Shown: positions 43,871-53,596 of the stretch, one piece after another
How the letters are laid out: the number at the start of each line of letters is the position of its first letter
How positions within the stretch are numbered: position 1 is the stretch's first letter
NCBI GenBank assembly: GCA_029866125.1
Contig: JARWZZ010000007.1
Coordinates: 467,519 to 531,518 of the forward strand
DNA from: Limnobacter sp.
Lineage (GTDB): Bacteria > Pseudomonadota > Gammaproteobacteria > Burkholderiales > Burkholderiaceae_B
Direction of reading: 5' to 3'
Length of the DNA: 64,000 nt
Made by a program: the position numbers and the translations under genes
Notes under the pieces: generated by a model
The model's input: only the letters and a program-made list of their open reading frames with translations
What the model was told of the DNA's origin: nothing
The model's database searches: none

Positions 43871-45097
43871 ATGAAGCCCATTCTAAAATCAGCCAAGCTG
43901 GCCAATGTTTGCTATGACATCCGCGGACCCGTCATGCAGCGAGCGCGTCAATTGGAGGAGGAGGGGCACCGCATCCTGAAGCTGAATATCGGTAATTTGG
44001 CCCCGTTTGGTTTTGAAGCGCCCGATGAAGTGCGGCTGGATGTGATCCGTAATTTGGGCGATGCGTCTGCTTACAGTGACAGCAAAGGCTTGTTTTCTGC
44101 CCGCAAGGCGGTGATGCATTACACCCAGCAAAAAAACATCAAGGGTGTTGAGCTGGATGACATCATCTTGGGCAACGGCGTCAGCGAATTGATTGTAATG
44201 TCCATGCAGGGCCTGCTGAACAACGGTGACGAGGTGCTGGTGCCTGCGCCCGATTACCCTTTGTGGACTGCAGCTGTCAGCATTTCCGGGGGCACTCCTC
44301 GCCATTATCTGTGTGATGAAGCCTCAGACTGGGCACCAGATTTGAACCACATGCGTTCATTGATCACTGAAAAAACCCGGGCGATTGTGGTGATCAACCC
44401 CAACAACCCCACGGGTGCAATTTACTCGGATGAAACCCTGAAAGGCATTATTCAGATTGCGCGTGAGCACAACCTGATTATTTTCGCGGACGAAATTTAC
44501 GACAAAATGTTGTATGACGGTGTAACACACACCTCCATGGCGGCTTTGGCCGACGATATTTTGTTCATCACCATGAACGGTTTGTCCAAGAACTACCGAG
44601 CATGTGGTTACCGTGCCGGGTGGATGGTGATTTCGGGTGACAAGCGCCATGCCAAAGACTACATCGATGGCTTGGGCATTATGGCTTCCATGCGCCTGTG
44701 CTCCAATGTTCCCGGTCAGTATGCGATTCAAACCGCTTTGGGCGGCCATCAAAGTATCAATGATTTGGTAGGGCCCGGCGGGCGCTTGACCCGCCAGCGG
44801 GATTTGGCGCATTCGCTGATTACTTCGATCCCCGGTGTGACATGCGTTAAGCCCAAGGCCGCTTTGTATTTGTTCCCACGTTTAGACCCGAAAGCTTATC
44901 CAATCCAAAATGACCAGAAGTTTATTTTGGAACTGCTGGAAGCTGAAAAGGTACTGGTGGTGCAGGGTACCGGCTTTAACTGGGTACACCCAGATCACTT
45001 TAGGGTGGTTTTCCTGCCTAACTCGGACGATTTGGGCGATGCAATGGGTAAAATTGCGCGATTCCTCGACACTTACCGCAAACAACACGCGCGTTAA
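43871..45097 (+). CDS. Pyridoxal-phosphate aminotransferase, AlaA type
   Basis: 408 residues from the ATG at 43871. The start MKPILKSAKLANVCYDIRGP is that of glutamate-pyruvate aminotransferase AlaA, which makes alanine from pyruvate. The PLP-lysine site is NGLSKNYRACGYRAGW, with VINPNNPTGAIYS and DEIYDKMLYDG before it. The frame runs back to 43832, but that part is not conserved. hom and thrC follow 45 bases later on the same strand, a standard Burkholderiales order. Confidence 0.93.
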   Translation: MKPILKSAKLANVCYDIRGPVMQRARQLEEEGHRILKLNIGNLAPFGFEAPDEVRLDVIRNLGDASAYSDSKGLFSARKAVMHYTQQKNIKGVELDDIILGNGVSELIVMSMQGLLNNGDEVLVPAPDYPLWTAAVSISGGTPRHYLCDEASDWAPDLNHMRSLITEKTRAIVVINPNNPTGAIYSDETLKGIIQIAREHNLIIFADEIYDKMLYDGVTHTSMAALADDILFITMNGLSKNYRACGYRAGWMVISGDKRHAKDYIDGLGIMASMRLCSNVPGQYAIQTALGGHQSINDLVGPGGRLTRQRDLAHSLITSIPGVTCVKPKAALYLFPRLDPKAYPIQNDQKFILELLEAEKVLVVQGTGFNWVHPDHFRVVFLPNSDDLGDAMGKIARFLDTYRKQHAR

Positions 45098-45142
45098 GTC
45101 ATTTTTGAAGCCTGTTTTAGACTGTTTGAAGATTTTTAAACC

Positions 45143-46456
45143 ATGAATACACCATTGAGAGTGGCCCTGCTGGGTCTGGGCACCGTCGGTAGCGGCACAT
45201 TCACCGTTTTGCGCAACAATGCTGCTGAAATTGAGCGCCGCGTCGGCTTCCCAATTGAAATCAAGGTGGTTGCAGACCTCGACACCGCCAAGGCTCGCCA
45301 AGTGGCGGGTCCGGAAGTGGAAGTTTCTGCCAATGCGTTTGATGTGGTTACGCGTGATGACATTGATGTAGTCATTGAATTGATCGGTGGTTACACGATT
45401 GCCAAGCAACTGGTTTTGGCGGCCATTGAGGCGGGCAAGCATGTGGTTACTGCCAACAAGGCTTTGCTGGCTGTGCATGGTGAAGAAATTTTTGCAGCCG
45501 CCGCACGTAAAAACGTGATGGTGGCGTTTGAAGCCGCAGTGGCCGGTGGTATACCCGTCATCAAGTCCATCAAGGAAGGTTTGGCGGCCAACCAAATCGA
45601 ATACGTGGCTGGCATCATCAACGGCACATGCAACTTCATTTTGTCTGAAATGCGTGACAAAGGCTTGCCATTTGCCGATGTATTGGCCCAAGCGCAGGCC
45701 TTGGGTTATGCCGAGGCTGACCCCACATTCGACATTGAAGGTATTGACGCAGCCCACAAAATTACATTGTTGAGCGCTTTGGCGTTTGGCATGCCGGTGC
45801 AATTTGACAAAGCCTATGTGGAAGGCATTACCAAGCTGACCAAGGACGACATTACATTCGCTGAAGAACTGGGTTACCGCGTGAAGTTGCTGGGCATTAC
45901 CCGCCGCACCTCTGAAGGTGTGGAGCTTCGCGTCCACCCCACGATGATTCCCGCCAAGCGTTTGATTGCCAATGTGGAAGGTGTGATGAATGCGGTGCTG
46001 GTGAAAGGCAATGCAGTCGGCCCCACTTTGTACTACGGCGCAGGCGCAGGCAGTTTGCCAACAGCATCTGCCGTGGTTGCAGACATCATTGAAATTGCAC
46101 GTATGAATGCGGCACCGATTGAATGCCGTACCCCTGTGTTGGCTTTCAGGTCGGAGGCGGCGCAAGCCATTCCAATGCTTAGCATTGATCAAGTGGTGAC
46201 CGCCTATTACCTGCGTATGCAGGTTGCAGACCGCCCAGGTGTGTTGGCTGAAGTGTCCACCATTTTGGCCAAGCACAGCATTTCAATTGCAGCAATGATT
46301 CAGCATCAGCCTTCCCAAGAAGGTGCCAGTGCGCAAATCGTGTTGCTGACCCAGCGCTGTGTTGAAGGCGAAATCAATCAGGCTTTGGCCAAAATCGAAG
46401 CACTGGATTCCGTTTTGGACAAAGTGGTGCGTATTCGTGTAGAGGACCTAAGCTGA
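45143..46456 (+). CDS. hom: Homoserine dehydrogenase
   Basis: 437 residues. It reduces aspartate semialdehyde to homoserine for threonine and methionine. The NAD(P) site is VALLGLGTVGSGTFTVL, and TANKALLAVHGEEIF, FEAAVAGGIPVIKSIKEGL and NFILSEMRDKGLPFADVLAQ follow. The C-terminal ACT domain starts near residue 350 (YYLRMQVADRPGVLAEVSTI) and would confer feedback inhibition by threonine. The stop overlaps the thrC start by one base, so translation is coupled. Confidence 0.98.
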   Translation: MNTPLRVALLGLGTVGSGTFTVLRNNAAEIERRVGFPIEIKVVADLDTAKARQVAGPEVEVSANAFDVVTRDDIDVVIELIGGYTIAKQLVLAAIEAGKHVVTANKALLAVHGEEIFAAAARKNVMVAFEAAVAGGIPVIKSIKEGLAANQIEYVAGIINGTCNFILSEMRDKGLPFADVLAQAQALGYAEADPTFDIEGIDAAHKITLLSALAFGMPVQFDKAYVEGITKLTKDDITFAEELGYRVKLLGITRRTSEGVELRVHPTMIPAKRLIANVEGVMNAVLVKGNAVGPTLYYGAGAGSLPTASAVVADIIEIARMNAAPIECRTPVLAFRSEAAQAIPMLSIDQVVTAYYLRMQVADRPGVLAEVSTILAKHSISIAAMIQHQPSQEGASAQIVLLTQRCVEGEINQALAKIEALDSVLDKVVRIRVEDLS

Positions 46457-47883
46457 TGAAATACCTCAGCAGCCGCGGGGGCATGGCCCCTGTTACCTTT
46501 TCTGAAATTTTGTTGGAAGGCTTGGCCCCTGACGGTGGCTTGGCCGTGCCCGAAAGCTACCCGCAAATTGGTTTGGCCCAGTTGGAAAGCTGGAAAGACC
46601 TCAGCTATTCCCAGTTGGCGTTTGAAGTGCTCAAGCACTTTGCCACTGATATTCCAGAATCGGACTTAAAGGCACTTACTGCCAAAACCTACACCAAAGC
46701 AGTGTACGGCAGCGAGGAAATTACCCCCATCCGCGAACTGTTTGATGGTTTGTCGGTACTGGAACTGTCCAACGGTCCCACGCTGGCATTCAAAGACATG
46801 GCCATGCAGTTGCTGGGCAATTTGTTTGAATATCAATTGGCCCGAGTTAACCAAGAACTGAATATCTTGGGCGCCACGTCCGGTGACACAGGCTCTGCTG
46901 CTGAATATGCCATGCGAGGCAAAAAGGGTGTGCGTGTGTTCATGCTAAGCCCGGCGGGCAAAATGAGCGCGTTTCAGCGTGCGCAAATGTATTCCCTGCA
47001 AGACCCCAATATCGTCAACATTGCGGTTGAGGGCTTGTTTGATGATTGCCAAGACATCGTCAAATCAGTCAGTGAAGACTTGGAATTTAAGCAACGCCAG
47101 AAAATTGGTACCGTAAACTCCATCAACTGGGGTCGTATTTCGGCTCAGGTGGTTTATTACTTCAATGCCTACATCCAGGTCATCAAAAAGTCAGCTAAAA
47201 AAATGGGTGACCCTGTGTCATTCGCGGTGCCGTCTGGCAACTTTGGGAACGTGCTGGCTGGGCATATTGCACGCATGATGGGCCTGCCCATCCGCAAGCT
47301 GGTTGTCGCCACCAACGAGAACAATGTGCTGGACGAGTTTTTCCGCACTGGGGTGTATCGTCCGCGTAAATCTGCGGAAACCTACATCACTTCCAGCCCG
47401 TCGATGGATATTTCCAAAGCCTCCAATTTTGAGCGCTTTGTGTATGACTTGCTGGGCCGTGACCCTGTTGCTTTGAAATCCCTTTGGGATGGATTGGCCA
47501 AGGACGGCTACTTTGATTTGTCGCAAGACGCACGCTTCAAGGAAGTGGAGGCCAAGTACGGATTCCAGTCTGGCTCGTCCAGCCATGCAGATCGTTTAAA
47601 AACCATCCAAGAAGTGTACAAGCGCACCGGTACTTTGATTGACACCCACACCGCTGATGGTGTGAAGGTGGCGCGTCAGTTCATCGAACCGGGCGTGCCC
47701 ATGGTTGTGCTTGAAACAGCTTTGGCCGTTAAGTTTGCTGAAACCATTGAGGAAGCTGTGGGAATTTCCCCCCCGGTGCCCGAGGCATTCATTGGCATCG
47801 AAGCCTTGCCACAGAAAGTGGTCAACATGCCCATCTCGGTTGAGCAGGTCAAAAACCTGATTTCAAACGCGACAGGTTTGTAG
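46456..47883 (+). CDS. thrC: Threonine synthase
   Basis: 475 residues. It makes threonine from O-phosphohomoserine with PLP. The start KYLSSRGGMAPVTFSEILL, the PLP-lysine segment NGPTLAFKDMAMQLLG and GATSGDTGSAAEYAMRGK are those of the longer, Pseudomonas/E. coli-type enzyme. It is coupled to hom by a one-base overlap. The 91 bases after it contain a hairpin (47895-47928) without a U-tract, then the response-regulator gene. Confidence 0.98.
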   Translation: MKYLSSRGGMAPVTFSEILLEGLAPDGGLAVPESYPQIGLAQLESWKDLSYSQLAFEVLKHFATDIPESDLKALTAKTYTKAVYGSEEITPIRELFDGLSVLELSNGPTLAFKDMAMQLLGNLFEYQLARVNQELNILGATSGDTGSAAEYAMRGKKGVRVFMLSPAGKMSAFQRAQMYSLQDPNIVNIAVEGLFDDCQDIVKSVSEDLEFKQRQKIGTVNSINWGRISAQVVYYFNAYIQVIKKSAKKMGDPVSFAVPSGNFGNVLAGHIARMMGLPIRKLVVATNENNVLDEFFRTGVYRPRKSAETYITSSPSMDISKASNFERFVYDLLGRDPVALKSLWDGLAKDGYFDLSQDARFKEVEAKYGFQSGSSSHADRLKTIQEVYKRTGTLIDTHTADGVKVARQFIEPGVPMVVLETALAVKFAETIEEAVGISPPVPEAFIGIEALPQKVVNMPISVEQVKNLISNATGL

Positions 47884-47974
47884 TCCAACAATTTCCGTAG
47901 GGATTCACCTGATGGTCAGTCCCTGCGGTATCACCGACAATCCAGACGTACTTCACTCTTTTTAGCGATACGCT

Positions 47975-49408
47975 GTGGCTGTTACTTTCGAATCATCAAC
48001 AAGTTCGAATTCCTCTTTGTCTGACGAATTGCTGGTGAATCAAGCCCGGAAGGGTGCATATGCCTTGGTTGTAGATGACGAAGCGGGAATGCGACACTTT
48101 CTTGAAAAGGCGCTGGAAACCCGCTTTTCTCGGGTGGACCCCGCCTGCTCGGTCGAAATGGCCAAAACCCTGTTTGAGCAAAATAACTATTCCTGCATCG
48201 TCCTTGATATTTCATTGCCGGGTATGAGCGGTTTGCAATGGTTGTCTGAATTGCGGCAAGGCGGGTTTGAGGGTGACGTGATTTTGATCACTGGCTATGC
48301 TGACATGGACACTGCGATTGCTGCACTTCGTGCGGGCGCGCAGGACTTCCTGCAGAAACCGTTCCGTATTGACCAACTTTGGTATGCATTGGACCGTGCG
48401 GCAGATCAAAACCGATTGCGCAGGGAAAACTTCGTGCTCAAGCGCACGGTGACCAGCATCCAGCAAAGTGAACAAATGATGGTGGGTGAAAGTGCCGTTA
48501 TTCGTCAACTTAAGAAGTTGGTGGGCCGTGTTGCGCCTACGGATGCCACGATTTTGCTGACTGGGGAATCGGGGTCAGGTAAAGAAGTACTGGCACGCAC
48601 AGTCCACCAAATGAGCGGAAGGCGAGATCGCCCGTTTGTGCCTTTGAACTGTGCCGCCATTTCCCCCGAATTGATTGAAAGTGAACTGTTTGGGCACACC
48701 CGCGGTGCATTTACCGGGGCCACAGAGTCCAATCCAGGCCTGTTTTACTATGCCCAAGGCGGCACGCTTTTTCTAGATGAAATTGGCGAGCTGCCCTTGA
48801 ACATGCAGACCAAATTGCTTCGGGTGCTGGAAGACCGGAAAATCAGACCGGTTGGGGCCAACAAAGAAATTGAGGTGGATGTGCGCATATTGGCGGCCAC
48901 CAATGTGAATTTAAACCGAGAGGTACAGCGAGGCCGATTCCGCCAAGACCTGTATTACCGGCTTCGAGTGGTGCCTGTAGAGGTGCCGCCACTCCGGTCC
49001 CGGCCTGAAGACATCGAACTGCTGGTGAAGTACTTCATGCAGTATTTCTCTCGCAAACTCAGGATTGACCCGTTGGCCTTAACGCCCGACATGTCAGCCC
49101 GATTCTTGGCCTATGAGTGGCCGGGCAATGTGCGCGAACTTAAAAACTTCATCGAACGCAGTATGATTTTGGGTTACTTCCCAAAAGATGATTTGCCATT
49201 GAATTGTATTTTGGACGACGAAATCGATCAGGAAGAAGCAACAAGTTCGGATGGATTAGAAGGCAAAGAGTCGCTGGAGCAGGTTGAAAGGGCTCACATT
49301 TTAAAAGTACTTTCATCTTGTCAGGGCAACAAGTCCGAAGCGGCACGCCGCTTGGGTATTTCCAGAAAAACCCTGGAGCGCAAATGCGTGGCTTGGAGTC
49401 AGGAGTAA
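47975..49408 (+). CDS. Sigma-54-dependent response regulator, NtrC family
   Basis: 477 residues. The receiver domain has acidic pair DDE at about 34-36 and phospho-acceptor Asp78 (CIVLDISLPGMSG). The AAA+ domain has Walker A LLTGESGSGKEVLA, the sigma-54 contact loop ELFGHTRGAFTGA and Walker B GGTLFLDEIGEL. The C-terminal Fis-type helix-turn-helix is KSEAARRLGISRKTLERK. It activates sigma-54 promoters, and its targets are unknown. It starts with GTG and lacks a good ribosome-binding site. The cognate kinase gene begins inside its 3' end. Confidence 0.93.
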   Translation: MAVTFESSTSSNSSLSDELLVNQARKGAYALVVDDEAGMRHFLEKALETRFSRVDPACSVEMAKTLFEQNNYSCIVLDISLPGMSGLQWLSELRQGGFEGDVILITGYADMDTAIAALRAGAQDFLQKPFRIDQLWYALDRAADQNRLRRENFVLKRTVTSIQQSEQMMVGESAVIRQLKKLVGRVAPTDATILLTGESGSGKEVLARTVHQMSGRRDRPFVPLNCAAISPELIESELFGHTRGAFTGATESNPGLFYYAQGGTLFLDEIGELPLNMQTKLLRVLEDRKIRPVGANKEIEVDVRILAATNVNLNREVQRGRFRQDLYYRLRVVPVEVPPLRSRPEDIELLVKYFMQYFSRKLRIDPLALTPDMSARFLAYEWPGNVRELKNFIERSMILGYFPKDDLPLNCILDDEIDQEEATSSDGLEGKESLEQVERAHILKVLSSCQGNKSEAARRLGISRKTLERKCVAWSQE

Positions 49409-51591
49409 CTCAGCGCCCCCAATCAATCAGGGGGCAATTTTGGCCAAAGCGCTGGACTGTCAAAACCAAATTGATGGTGACAGCGTCCATCCCTTTGCTG
49501 TTGCTGATTCCCATGGTTGCGTCTTTGCTGTGGTCTGCAGGGCAGGCGGCTTACACCGAAGTACTTGTATCCAAAGTGCGAAGCGATTTGGTGCTTGCCC
49601 AGCAGGTTTTTGACGGGGCTCAAAAAAACAAGCTTCAAGAGTTACGTGCCTGGGCTGAAAGTGCCAACCTGCGAAATTTCCTGCTTGCCAATAAAATAAG
49701 CCGTGGTGGTCGGTTACCCGAATCGTATTTGGACGCTCAAACAGAAAAGTTGGGCTTAAGTTATTTGCGCATGGTGGGGCAGGACGGCAAAATTTTAAAT
49801 GCGTCCCCTGAGTCTGCACTGACGACACAGCAAATTCTCGATCCCAGCAGCTTGGAGAAAATCACCTCGCAATCCGGTTCAGTCCATATTGCCTTGCTCA
49901 GCTCCGAGGATTTGGCTGCCATTTCCACCGATTTGGCCAAGCAAGCCAAAATGCCAATCGTACCCACCCCCAACGCCACAGCCGACGAGCGCACTTTGGA
50001 AACACGAGGCTTGGTGATGCAAGTGGTTAACCCACTGTATTTGGACGGCGTGCTCCTAGGTTGGCTAGAGGGTGGTGTGCTGTTGAATGGCAACCTGGAG
50101 TTTGTGGACAGTCTCAATGAGCTGGTGTACCCCACGGGGTCTTTGTTGGATGGGTCGTTCGGCACCGCCACCTTGTTTTTGGACGATGTGCGTATTTCAA
50201 CCACGGTACGTTCCAGCGACGACACACGCGCAATTGGTACCCGCGTTTCAGACCAGGTCAAAGAAAGAGTCTTGGGTCGAGGTGAGATCTGGCAAAACCG
50301 AGCTTATGTGGTGGACGACTGGTTTATGTCCGGCTATGCACCCTTGATTAGCTCAGCCGGGCAGCGCATCGGCATGCTTTATGTTGGTTATTTGGAAGCA
50401 CCTTACGCCGCCATCAAAAAACGTTTATTGATTTTGTTTTTGTTTGCTGTTGGCGTCGCCATGGCGATTGGCGCGGTGTTGGTGGGGCGCTTGAGTGGAG
50501 GCATCTTTTACCCGCTTCGGCGAATGAATTACATCATGAGCCGACAAGAGGGCGGGGATGCCCAAGCGCGGGTGGGAAGCTTGCAGCGCGAGGACGAATT
50601 CTCGGATCTTGCCTCACACTTTGATGCCCTGCTGGATCAGCTGGACACACGCCGTGGCCAATTGGAGCGACTCAACTTGGAGCTGGACAGCCGGGTGTCC
50701 CAACGTACGGCAGATCTGCATGCAGCCAATCAAAAGCTGCACCAAGCCGTTGAGCAGTTGCTGGCCTCTGAAAAGCTCGCACTGATGGGGCAACTGACAG
50801 CGGGCTTGGCGCATGAATTTAACAACCCTTTGGCCGTGATGATGGGTCATTTGGATTTGTTGAGGATCAGTATTTCCGACCCCGCCAACCAAGCCAATTT
50901 GCGTTTGCTGGATGAGCAGGTCAACCGCATGCGCAATATTGTGCAAAAGCTTTTGCAGTTTTGTAGGCCCGACGAATACGCATCCTACAGCAGCGAGCTG
51001 GATGTACATGATGTGATTCAAGACGGATTGTTGTTTGCCAAAGCCGAGCTGGAGCAGTCCAAAGTACGCATTCACAAAATATACAAGGCCACACAGCCGG
51101 TACAAATTAGCCCCACCGAGCTGCAACAAGTCATGGTGAATTTATTCATCAATGCGGCACATGCGCTTGAACATTTTGATTCAAGCCCTCATGCCGCGGA
51201 CGATGCAGAGCCCACTTTGACCCTCCTCACCAACGACATTCAATTGCCTGATGGTCAAGCCGGGGTAATGATTGTTGTAGAAAATAACGGGCTGGCCATT
51301 TCAAATGAACAACTCGGTTTGATTTTCAAAATGTTTTACACCACCAAGCGCGAAGGCCGAGGCACTGGTTTGGGGCTGCCCGTGTCCCAAATGCTGTTGC
51401 AGCGTTACGGTGGCGACTTAAAGGCACAAAGCCCAGTATTCCCGGCCGGTGCGCCGCCCAACCCTCCGCCCACCTACGGTGCCCGATTTGAAGTGATTTT
51501 GCGCTGCAAGGCCAAGCCTTCTGCGGACATTCTGCGAGAATCCAACCAGCAGGCCAGCAAAATGGGTCAGCAGATTTTAGAAGGAAATTGA
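49384..51591 (+). CDS. Sensor histidine kinase with periplasmic Cache domain
   Basis: 735 residues from the ATG at 49384 (GGAG five bases upstream), 25 bases inside the response-regulator gene, so the two are translationally coupled. A membrane helix (TASIPLLLLIPMVASLLWSAG) is followed by a large periplasmic region of single-Cache type (GTATLFLDDVRIST, IGTRVSDQVKERVLG, WFMSGYAPLI, GMLYVGYLEAPY). A second helix, HAMP, a coiled coil and the kinase core come next: phospho-acceptor His477 in LAHEFNNPLAVMMGHLD, N box NLFINAAHALE, G box EGRGTGLGLPVSQMLLQRYGG. The ligand is unknown. Molybdenum-cofactor genes follow at once. Confidence 0.92.
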   Translation: MRGLESGVTQRPQSIRGQFWPKRWTVKTKLMVTASIPLLLLIPMVASLLWSAGQAAYTEVLVSKVRSDLVLAQQVFDGAQKNKLQELRAWAESANLRNFLLANKISRGGRLPESYLDAQTEKLGLSYLRMVGQDGKILNASPESALTTQQILDPSSLEKITSQSGSVHIALLSSEDLAAISTDLAKQAKMPIVPTPNATADERTLETRGLVMQVVNPLYLDGVLLGWLEGGVLLNGNLEFVDSLNELVYPTGSLLDGSFGTATLFLDDVRISTTVRSSDDTRAIGTRVSDQVKERVLGRGEIWQNRAYVVDDWFMSGYAPLISSAGQRIGMLYVGYLEAPYAAIKKRLLILFLFAVGVAMAIGAVLVGRLSGGIFYPLRRMNYIMSRQEGGDAQARVGSLQREDEFSDLASHFDALLDQLDTRRGQLERLNLELDSRVSQRTADLHAANQKLHQAVEQLLASEKLALMGQLTAGLAHEFNNPLAVMMGHLDLLRISISDPANQANLRLLDEQVNRMRNIVQKLLQFCRPDEYASYSSELDVHDVIQDGLLFAKAELEQSKVRIHKIYKATQPVQISPTELQQVMVNLFINAAHALEHFDSSPHAADDAEPTLTLLTNDIQLPDGQAGVMIVVENNGLAISNEQLGLIFKMFYTTKREGRGTGLGLPVSQMLLQRYGGDLKAQSPVFPAGAPPNPPPTYGARFEVILRCKAKPSADILRESNQQASKMGQQILEGN

Positions 51592-51592
51592 A

Positions 51593-52111
51593 TTGCCGAA
51601 GGTTTTTGGATTTGCAGGTTTTTCTGGAGTTGGAAAAACCACCTTGGTGGAGCAGTTGATTCCGCTCTTGATTGCCAAGGGTATTCGGGTGTCTGTCATC
51701 AAACATGCGCATCATGATTTTGACATTGATAAACCCGGGAAGGATTCACACCGCCACCGAGAGGCAGGGGCTTTTGAAGTGCTTATTACTGCCGGCAAGC
51801 GCTGGGTGCTTTTGCATGAGTTGCGTAACGAGCCCGAGCCCACCTTGAGTGAACAACTCGGCAGACTTTCCCCCTGTGACTTGGTGATTGTGGAAGGGTT
51901 TAAAAAAGCCTCAATTCCTAAAATTGAGATTTGGCGAAAAGCCAACTCAAAGCCATTGATGTATCCTGAAGACCAAAACATCATTGCGGTCGCCACTGAT
52001 GAGCAACTCGACACCGGAAAGCTGCCGCTGTTGCCTTTGAATGACCCGCCCGCAATTGCACAGTTCATTGTAAAAACCTTTTTAACCGACACCATGCCAA
52101 GTATTTCCTGA
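51593..52111 (+). CDS. mobB: Molybdopterin-guanine dinucleotide biosynthesis adapter MobB
   Basis: 172 residues. MobB binds GTP and helps MobA attach GMP to molybdopterin. The P-loop GFAGFSGVGKTTLVEQ is at the N-terminus, with SVIKHAHHDFDIDKPGKDSH and DLVIVEGFKKASIPKIEI typical of MobB. The start is a TTG at 51593 with AAGGA eight bases upstream, one base after the kinase stop. The stop overlaps the moeA start by one base. mobA is not in the window. Confidence 0.93.
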   Translation: MPKVFGFAGFSGVGKTTLVEQLIPLLIAKGIRVSVIKHAHHDFDIDKPGKDSHRHREAGAFEVLITAGKRWVLLHELRNEPEPTLSEQLGRLSPCDLVIVEGFKKASIPKIEIWRKANSKPLMYPEDQNIIAVATDEQLDTGKLPLLPLNDPPAIAQFIVKTFLTDTMPSIS

Positions 52112-53337
52112 TGATTGAGCTTAACGAACTTTTGCAACAAATTTGGCCATTGGCCAATTCACACGTGTTGGCTGCAGAAGAAGTGCCAATCCAGCAGGCA
52201 TTGGGCCGTGTACTGGCCCAAGCAGTGCACTCCACCCTGAATGTGCCGCAACATGACAACAGCTCAATGGACGGCTATGCGGTCAACACTGCTGATTTTC
52301 CATCCCTTAAACCCTTTGCTGTATCCCAGCGTATTGCAGCAGGCCATTCGCCAGATGCTTTGATGCCAGGCACAGTTGCCCGTATTTTTACGGGTGCTCC
52401 CATCCCGAAAGGCGCCAATGCAGTCATCATGCAGGAAGAGGCCGAGCTCGAAGACGGTGGCCTCGTGAGTTTCAAAAGCGCTCCCAGTGCTGGGCAATGG
52501 GTGCGTTACGCAGGAGAGGACATAGCCGAGGGGCAGGTGGTTCTTGCTGCAGGTGAGGTCATCACGCCGTTTCAGATCGGCTTGCTTGCCTCCATTGGCA
52601 TTCCGACCGTGCGTGTATTTCGACGATTGAAGGTGGGCGTGTTGGTCACCGGAAGTGAATTGGTGAATCCCGGCCAGCCACTGCAAGCAGGTCAAATTTA
52701 CAACTCCAACGAGTTTGTATGGGTGTCCATGCTGCAAGAAATGAATGTGGATGTGCACTCCCTAGGCATCGTCCAAGACAGGTTGCAGGACACTGCAGAC
52801 GCGCTTCAAAAGCTTTCAGATTGCGACTTGGTCATCAGCTCGGGCGGGGTGTCCGAAGGTGAAGAAGACCACATCAAACCCGCTGTGGAGCGGGTAGGGC
52901 AGTTGCGCTCATGGAAGGTGGCTGCCAAGCCTGGCAAACCCATGGCGTTTGGGCACATTAACCGGAAAGATGGCGGCCAGTGCTGGTTTTTCGGTATGCC
53001 TGGCAACCCAGTGTCCAGTGCCGTCACCTTTTTGCTGGTGGTGCGTCCATTTCTCGCCCAGTTAATGGGCCAGCACCCCGAGCGTGCGGATTGGCGGCCG
53101 AAAGTGCAAAAGCGCAAAGTGGGGTTTGAATGGCTTAAACCCGATTCACGCCGAGAAGAGTTTGTGCGGGTTAAAGAATCCCATGTAGGTGGACCCTTGC
53201 AGCTATTCCCCAACCAAAGTTCAGGTGTACTGACTTCCATGAATTGGGCCACTGGCCTGGCCCGTATTCCAAAAGGGCAAGTTATTCTTGAAGGCGAAGA
53301 AGTGGACTATCTGGATTTTCGAGAATTGACAGCATGA
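52111..53337 (+). CDS. moeA: Molybdopterin molybdenumtransferase MoeA
   Basis: 408 residues. MoeA inserts molybdate into adenylylated molybdopterin. The conserved segments are ALGRVLAQAVHSTLNVPQHD, NSSMDGYAVN, RIFTGAPIPKGANAVIMQE, LVTGSELVNPGQPL, SGGVSEGEEDH and FFGMPGNPVSSAVTF. The ATG shares a base with the mobB stop, and moaD begins within its last four bases, so the genes form one tight operon. Confidence 0.97.
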   Translation: MIELNELLQQIWPLANSHVLAAEEVPIQQALGRVLAQAVHSTLNVPQHDNSSMDGYAVNTADFPSLKPFAVSQRIAAGHSPDALMPGTVARIFTGAPIPKGANAVIMQEEAELEDGGLVSFKSAPSAGQWVRYAGEDIAEGQVVLAAGEVITPFQIGLLASIGIPTVRVFRRLKVGVLVTGSELVNPGQPLQAGQIYNSNEFVWVSMLQEMNVDVHSLGIVQDRLQDTADALQKLSDCDLVISSGGVSEGEEDHIKPAVERVGQLRSWKVAAKPGKPMAFGHINRKDGGQCWFFGMPGNPVSSAVTFLLVVRPFLAQLMGQHPERADWRPKVQKRKVGFEWLKPDSRREEFVRVKESHVGGPLQLFPNQSSGVLTSMNWATGLARIPKGQVILEGEEVDYLDFRELTA

Positions 53338-53591
53338 ACATTACCGTTCGATTTTTTGCAAGCTTGAAAGAGCAAATGGGCGTGGATCGCCTGCAGCTTG
53401 ATACCGCTTTTGAGCCGCGTACTGTGGCTGGACTCAAGGCGTTTTTATGCGTCCACAATGCGCAGTTTGGCAACTCGGTACAACAAATTGGTCGGATAAG
53501 GGCGGCTGTCAATCAAGACATGGCCGATGAAGACACAGCCATTCCTGCCGCGGCTGAAGTGGCGTTTTTCCCGCCAGTCACTGGAGGGTAA
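53334..53591 (+). CDS. moaD: Molybdopterin synthase sulfur carrier subunit MoaD
   Basis: 85 residues with the ubiquitin-like ending FFPPVTGG. The C-terminal diglycine carries the thiocarboxylate that supplies sulfur to cyclic pyranopterin. The start NITVRFFASLKEQMGVDRL is typical. It overlaps moeA by four bases (ATGA) and is followed by moaE five bases on, its partner subunit. Confidence 0.97.
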   Translation: MNITVRFFASLKEQMGVDRLQLDTAFEPRTVAGLKAFLCVHNAQFGNSVQQIGRIRAAVNQDMADEDTAIPAAAEVAFFPPVTGG

Positions 53592-53596
53592 GCATC

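Noticed and set aside
44882-46276. 464-codon open frame antisense to the aminotransferase 3' end and hom
   Set aside because: Its product is rich in His, Asn, Cys and Gln with no domain, the usual look of an antisense shadow. The plus-strand genes are unambiguous.
47895-47928. Hairpin CCGTAGGGA/TCCCTGCGG after thrC considered as a terminator
   Set aside because: A mismatch interrupts the stem, the loop is long (16 bases) and no T-run follows.
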